Below, piece by piece: positions 60,796-64,000 of a DNA stretch of 64,000 nucleotides. Source of the DNA: Lentinula raphanica (Eukaryota > Basidiomycota > Agaricomycetes > Agaricales > Omphalotaceae); the NCBI GenBank assembly GCA_027919835.1, contig JANVFP010000015.1, forward strand, positions 496,001 to 560,000. Direction: 5' to 3'. Position numbers and translations under genes: made by a program. The stretch's first letter is position 1, and each line of letters begins with the position of its first letter. Below the pieces are notes generated by a model. The model was given only the letters and a program-made list of their open reading frames with translations. It searched no databases and was not told where the DNA came from.

Positions 60796-63505
60796 TCAAT
60801 ATTCGGCCATTTGTATAACTTTGCCTGCAGATACATCATGAGTAAAGGAACGTTTTCAATAACTCATGAGCTTACCGATGTGCGAATATGGTTGTTCAGC
60901 TCTCTTTCTCTGACCAAAGATCTTCTCAACATCTCCACTTCCGAAGAACGAGTACCCGGCTGGATTGAGAAGAAAAATATCAGAAACGCAAGAACGAGCA
61001 AAGGTAATCGTACTCACGAAGAGCTACCTCATCCTCCTCGTCATCATCTAAAACACGCCCATTGATTGGTCTCCCAGTCCTTGCATCCCTCAGGACACCA
61101 GAATGGTCAACAAAGGGTGAAGGACGTTCATTTGCTGCTCGATGGAGATGTATGATGGTGCGTTGGATGTCAAGGAGGAAACCTTGAAGCGTGTCAAGGA
61201 ATCGGCGAGTTTGCAAATGTTTCGACGACGCGCATCTGGGAGACGATTCATCAGTTCTACATTAACGTCCAAGTAAGTTACACCATTCTTAAGTAGCTCA
61301 CATGGATAATCCATCGTCTTTGATGATATAACCAATTCCGAATCCAGCGGCTGCAACGGGCCCAAATCCGAACAGCCTCAATGCAGGGTTACCACAGTTC
61401 GAGGTGGACAAAATTGACGTATTGAGAACAACCCATCCGGGATCAGAAAAGATGGCAGGAAGTGGCTTGTCGGAACCTTCCTGACGTTCCCGTTGAAGAA
61501 GACAGTAAAGGGCGTAGAGGTGTCGATCTTGGCCTAACCCTTGACTACATTCCTTCGTGAGCTTTACATGGCGTTCACAAGCTTTCCGAAGTGCGGCAAC
61601 TTTTTTGCTCGCAGGTGCTTCAGAGTAGAAAATCTACAGGCAAATTCATCAGCGACGTTTGGACAGGGTGATAACTAGCAAGCCTGACTTTCGTGAATTC
61701 AATACTCTCCGGCTGAACAGACCGGATCGCCTCTGTTCGTCCATGTAGAAAGGCCTTCGTCATTGCGGGCTCATACACACATTCAATCCTCCCATACAAT
61801 CCAAAGTAAGCTGCTTGCAAAGCCATCTGAACGAACGCATCAGGACTGAATCCATGCCTGGTGATGAAGTTCTTTCCATATCCCTTAAACTCGAGGGCTT
61901 GACAGTCGTTTTGACAAATCAGGTCGCTTATCCTGGTTTCTGCGAAGCGAATCCCAACTCGTAATTCGGAGTTGAGGTTCCATTCGAGTTTCTTAGGTGT
62001 GGTATCGATCGGTTCCAGTTCGGGTTTAATCTGCTTCGCGTTCTTGGGTGGTTTGTACGATTTTGCATAGGGAGAAAGTTGAGCGTGGAAAAGGGTTGGT
62101 GCCGAAGGATTGATAGATCGCGCAAGAAGCATGAGACATTCGGTGAATATGTCGGCAGCATATCTGTGCAATGATTTCAGTGGGTGTTAGCACACAGAAA
62201 GGGGCATGGATACGAACCTCAAAACGGTATGGCCATCCACACCTGTATGTTCAAAATTGATTCCAGCAGCACCATCCGAGCAGATAATAATCTGCAGCTT
62301 GTCATACCAACGATTCGTGCAGGTCCCAACTTGAACGCCGTCCTCGAGCCCATAGGTTCCACACAAGAAATTGCTGCATAGTTGAGGTAGATCGTCTTTC
62401 ATAGGCGGCCCATCATCAAGGCAAACGATAAACAAAGCACGGTCGACGATTTCGAGACAAGAAGCATTGTGCTTGTCGCTTGAGATCGTGGCGCGCAATT
62501 TCGACCAGATCTTGCGATTTTCCGTGGACAGAACACCCATAGCTTTTTGTGCAACGTCTTTCGTAGATATAGTAGAGGCATCATCAACGATGGCTTGCAG
62601 ATGTCGTATCATCTCTCTTTCAGTCAAGAGAGGCCTGTCCTCAGGATCCAGCACATCAAACCAATCTGTCAATAGATTTAGTCACAAGTTGGACAGGTTA
62701 TCCAGATACGCACAGAATTGCCCACGTCGGAGAACTACGATATGATGAGAGTTCGAGTTGACTTCCATTCGACAACCTTTCTATGGAAATTCATCAAGAC
62801 AGAACGACAGATTGATTGTAAAAAAGACACTTACATCAGTGGGTATCCTTGCAGCACCGAATAACCTAGTGTACTGATCCATATCGAGCGGGGTTGTGCG
62901 CACGGAATCTGGTTCAAGTATCTTGGCACGCAGGTCGTGAATGAAGCCCAACGAGGCAGTTATGAGAGATGCTGCGCGAGGAAGCTGAGAGCCTCTATCC
63001 GGAGTAGGGTCATTTCTAAGTTGCAAACCTCCTGTGAGCACAAACGTTGACCCGAGATAAGGAAACTCGCATACTCGAGGACAAAGAAGGGGTTCAGAGC
63101 GAGGACTACAGGATCACTGTGTGATAGGTAGGACTCGTACCTAGCAAAATCGGTCTTTTTGAGCGTCAACCGTGCTCGAGACTGAGAGAGATTCATACCA
63201 GAATTCTTCTATGTAACTGTACGGTTTCGTGAGAAGAGAATCAACACGGCGAAGAGGATAGTTTACCTATCCCGAGTTTTAGCCCATTCTAGCAGTTTCT
63301 GTTGGATTCGTGGTCCTTCATTCTCCAGAAAGTCCTTCACGACCTGTTTCGTCTTTGAATGTTCTTCCGGATCTTGCAGACCTTCCAAAGCATTGAGATA
63401 CCGCCTACAGGTGTCTTCCAATGGAGGGACTGGGAGTTTGGGTAGCTTATTCTGTGATACGAAGGTCTGTTCTGATACGATGTCGACGTTGTTGGTGCTG
63501 AACAT
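60796..63505 (-). CDS. Carnitine O-acetyltransferase (Yat-like)
   Basis: Transfers acetyl groups between CoA and carnitine for shuttling between peroxisome, cytosol and mitochondrion. The ATG at 63505 begins MFSTNNVDIVSEQTF, then LPKLPVPPLEDTCRRYL, the usual start of the family. RVILV-type core: RLFGAARIPTD (about 62845), then the catalytic His in NFEHTGVDGHTVLRY (about 62255). ETRISDLICQNDCQALEF and the CoA-binding GYGKNFI (about 61880) follow, then SPDAFVQMALQAAYF, GRTEAIRSVQPES, and the C-terminal signature GFGIGYII with GYSFFGSGDVEK. The end depends on the last intron: splicing gives HIGKVIQMAEY at 60796, reading through gives a stop at 60856. No clear peroxisomal PTS1 is present. About 650 residues. 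Convergent with the SNF2 gene. Confidence 0.88.
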
Positions 63506-64000
63506 CGTGTTGTAGGATTGGATGGTGGCGGCGGGAATATAAATAAGGAATGCGGGGCGCCGACTGGCGTCATTCCAAGGAAAGCTAAGTTGGACTGGTG
63601 ACCGAGCTTTCTCGTCTCATGTGTTTTCCTCCCATGTTCCGCTGAGGATTTGATCAAGATATCAAGGGCCTTTTGAAGGCTATTTGAGGCTTAGTGCACT
63701 GGTAGTTTATCTCAGCGTTCAATCAAGCGGCGTCGGCATTCATTTTCTATATTGCGATTCAGAATCAAGGACAGTCTTCAGAAAACCAGCTTCACGCACG
63801 GACATCTATCGTCAAGACTGACTTCCCACCCTTCACTCTTCATCCCATTCAGCTTGGAGAAAACGCGTCGTGTATAAGACAGCAAAACTCGATTTTTGGC
63901 TGAATTTTGAAAGCTGGTTGCGGGGAAATAGTGTTACGTAATGGTTACTGACCCACCTCGGAGTCGGATCCTCCCGAGCCACAACTTACCCCAGACCTCC
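63506..64000. other. Upstream region of carnitine acetyltransferase gene, to window end
   Basis: About 495 bp containing the promoter of the leftward gene. No second gene is recognisable before the right edge. Confidence 0.4.

Overview
The window is nuclear DNA of a filamentous basidiomycete, most likely an Agaricomycete (mushroom-forming, plant-debris-decaying). Evidence: genes on both strands packed at about one per 2.5 kb; almost every gene is split by many 50-70 nt introns with GT..AG borders and CTNA-type branch sites; a PriA-like Cys-rich secreted protein of the kind known from Lentinula; a CBM1-GH10 xylanase; and a P450 with several N-terminal membrane segments. No tRNA, rRNA, CRISPR or bacterial-type operon was seen. 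All exon joins were made by eye from splice signals and family motifs, so gene ends are firmer than internal borders.

Layout. 1-5.8 kb: 5' part of a RasGEF with an N-terminal degenerate Ras-like domain (runs off the left edge), a 275-bp CACTG-ended MITE, a small secreted protein and a low-complexity protein. 6.6-13.5 kb: annexin, secreted beta-propeller, cytochrome P450. 14-21.7 kb: Rna14 (pre-mRNA 3'-end processing), GH10 xylanase, an unclear 2-kb stretch, a small GPI-type mucin. 21.9-31.8 kb: an unknown acidic protein, an MFS transporter, a MARVEL-like membrane protein, MYG1 exonuclease, an Hrp1-like two-RRM protein and, divergently, a TRIC-like membrane protein. 32.5-34.6 kb: a secreted-ectodomain plus TLC-like membrane protein. 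35.1-37.0 kb: a ~250-bp tandem satellite with a recent 500-bp dimer duplication. 37.7-48.6 kb: PP2A scaffold subunit (with a uORF), PriA-like protein, another Cys-containing secreted protein, a Tic20/DUF4870-like protein, ribosomal protein eS24, a SurE-domain protein and a GPI-type GH16 glucanase. 49-63.5 kb: P4-ATPase flippase, a Fus1-like SH3 membrane protein, a SNF2-family ATPase and a carnitine acetyltransferase.

The genes form no single pathway. Themes are secreted or wall-acting proteins (GH10, GH16, PriA-like, propeller, three small secreted or GPI-type proteins), mRNA 3'-end factors (Rna14 and an Hrp1-like protein 11 kb apart), and signalling or membrane proteins (RasGEF, PP2A-A, SH3 protein, flippase, annexin). 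The most unusual items are the satellite with its higher-order repeat, the CACTG MITE, the pseudoGTPase-RasGEF fusion, the ectodomain-TLC-like protein, and a tandem UAGGC tract inside the unusually long first intron after the leader exons of the RRM gene.
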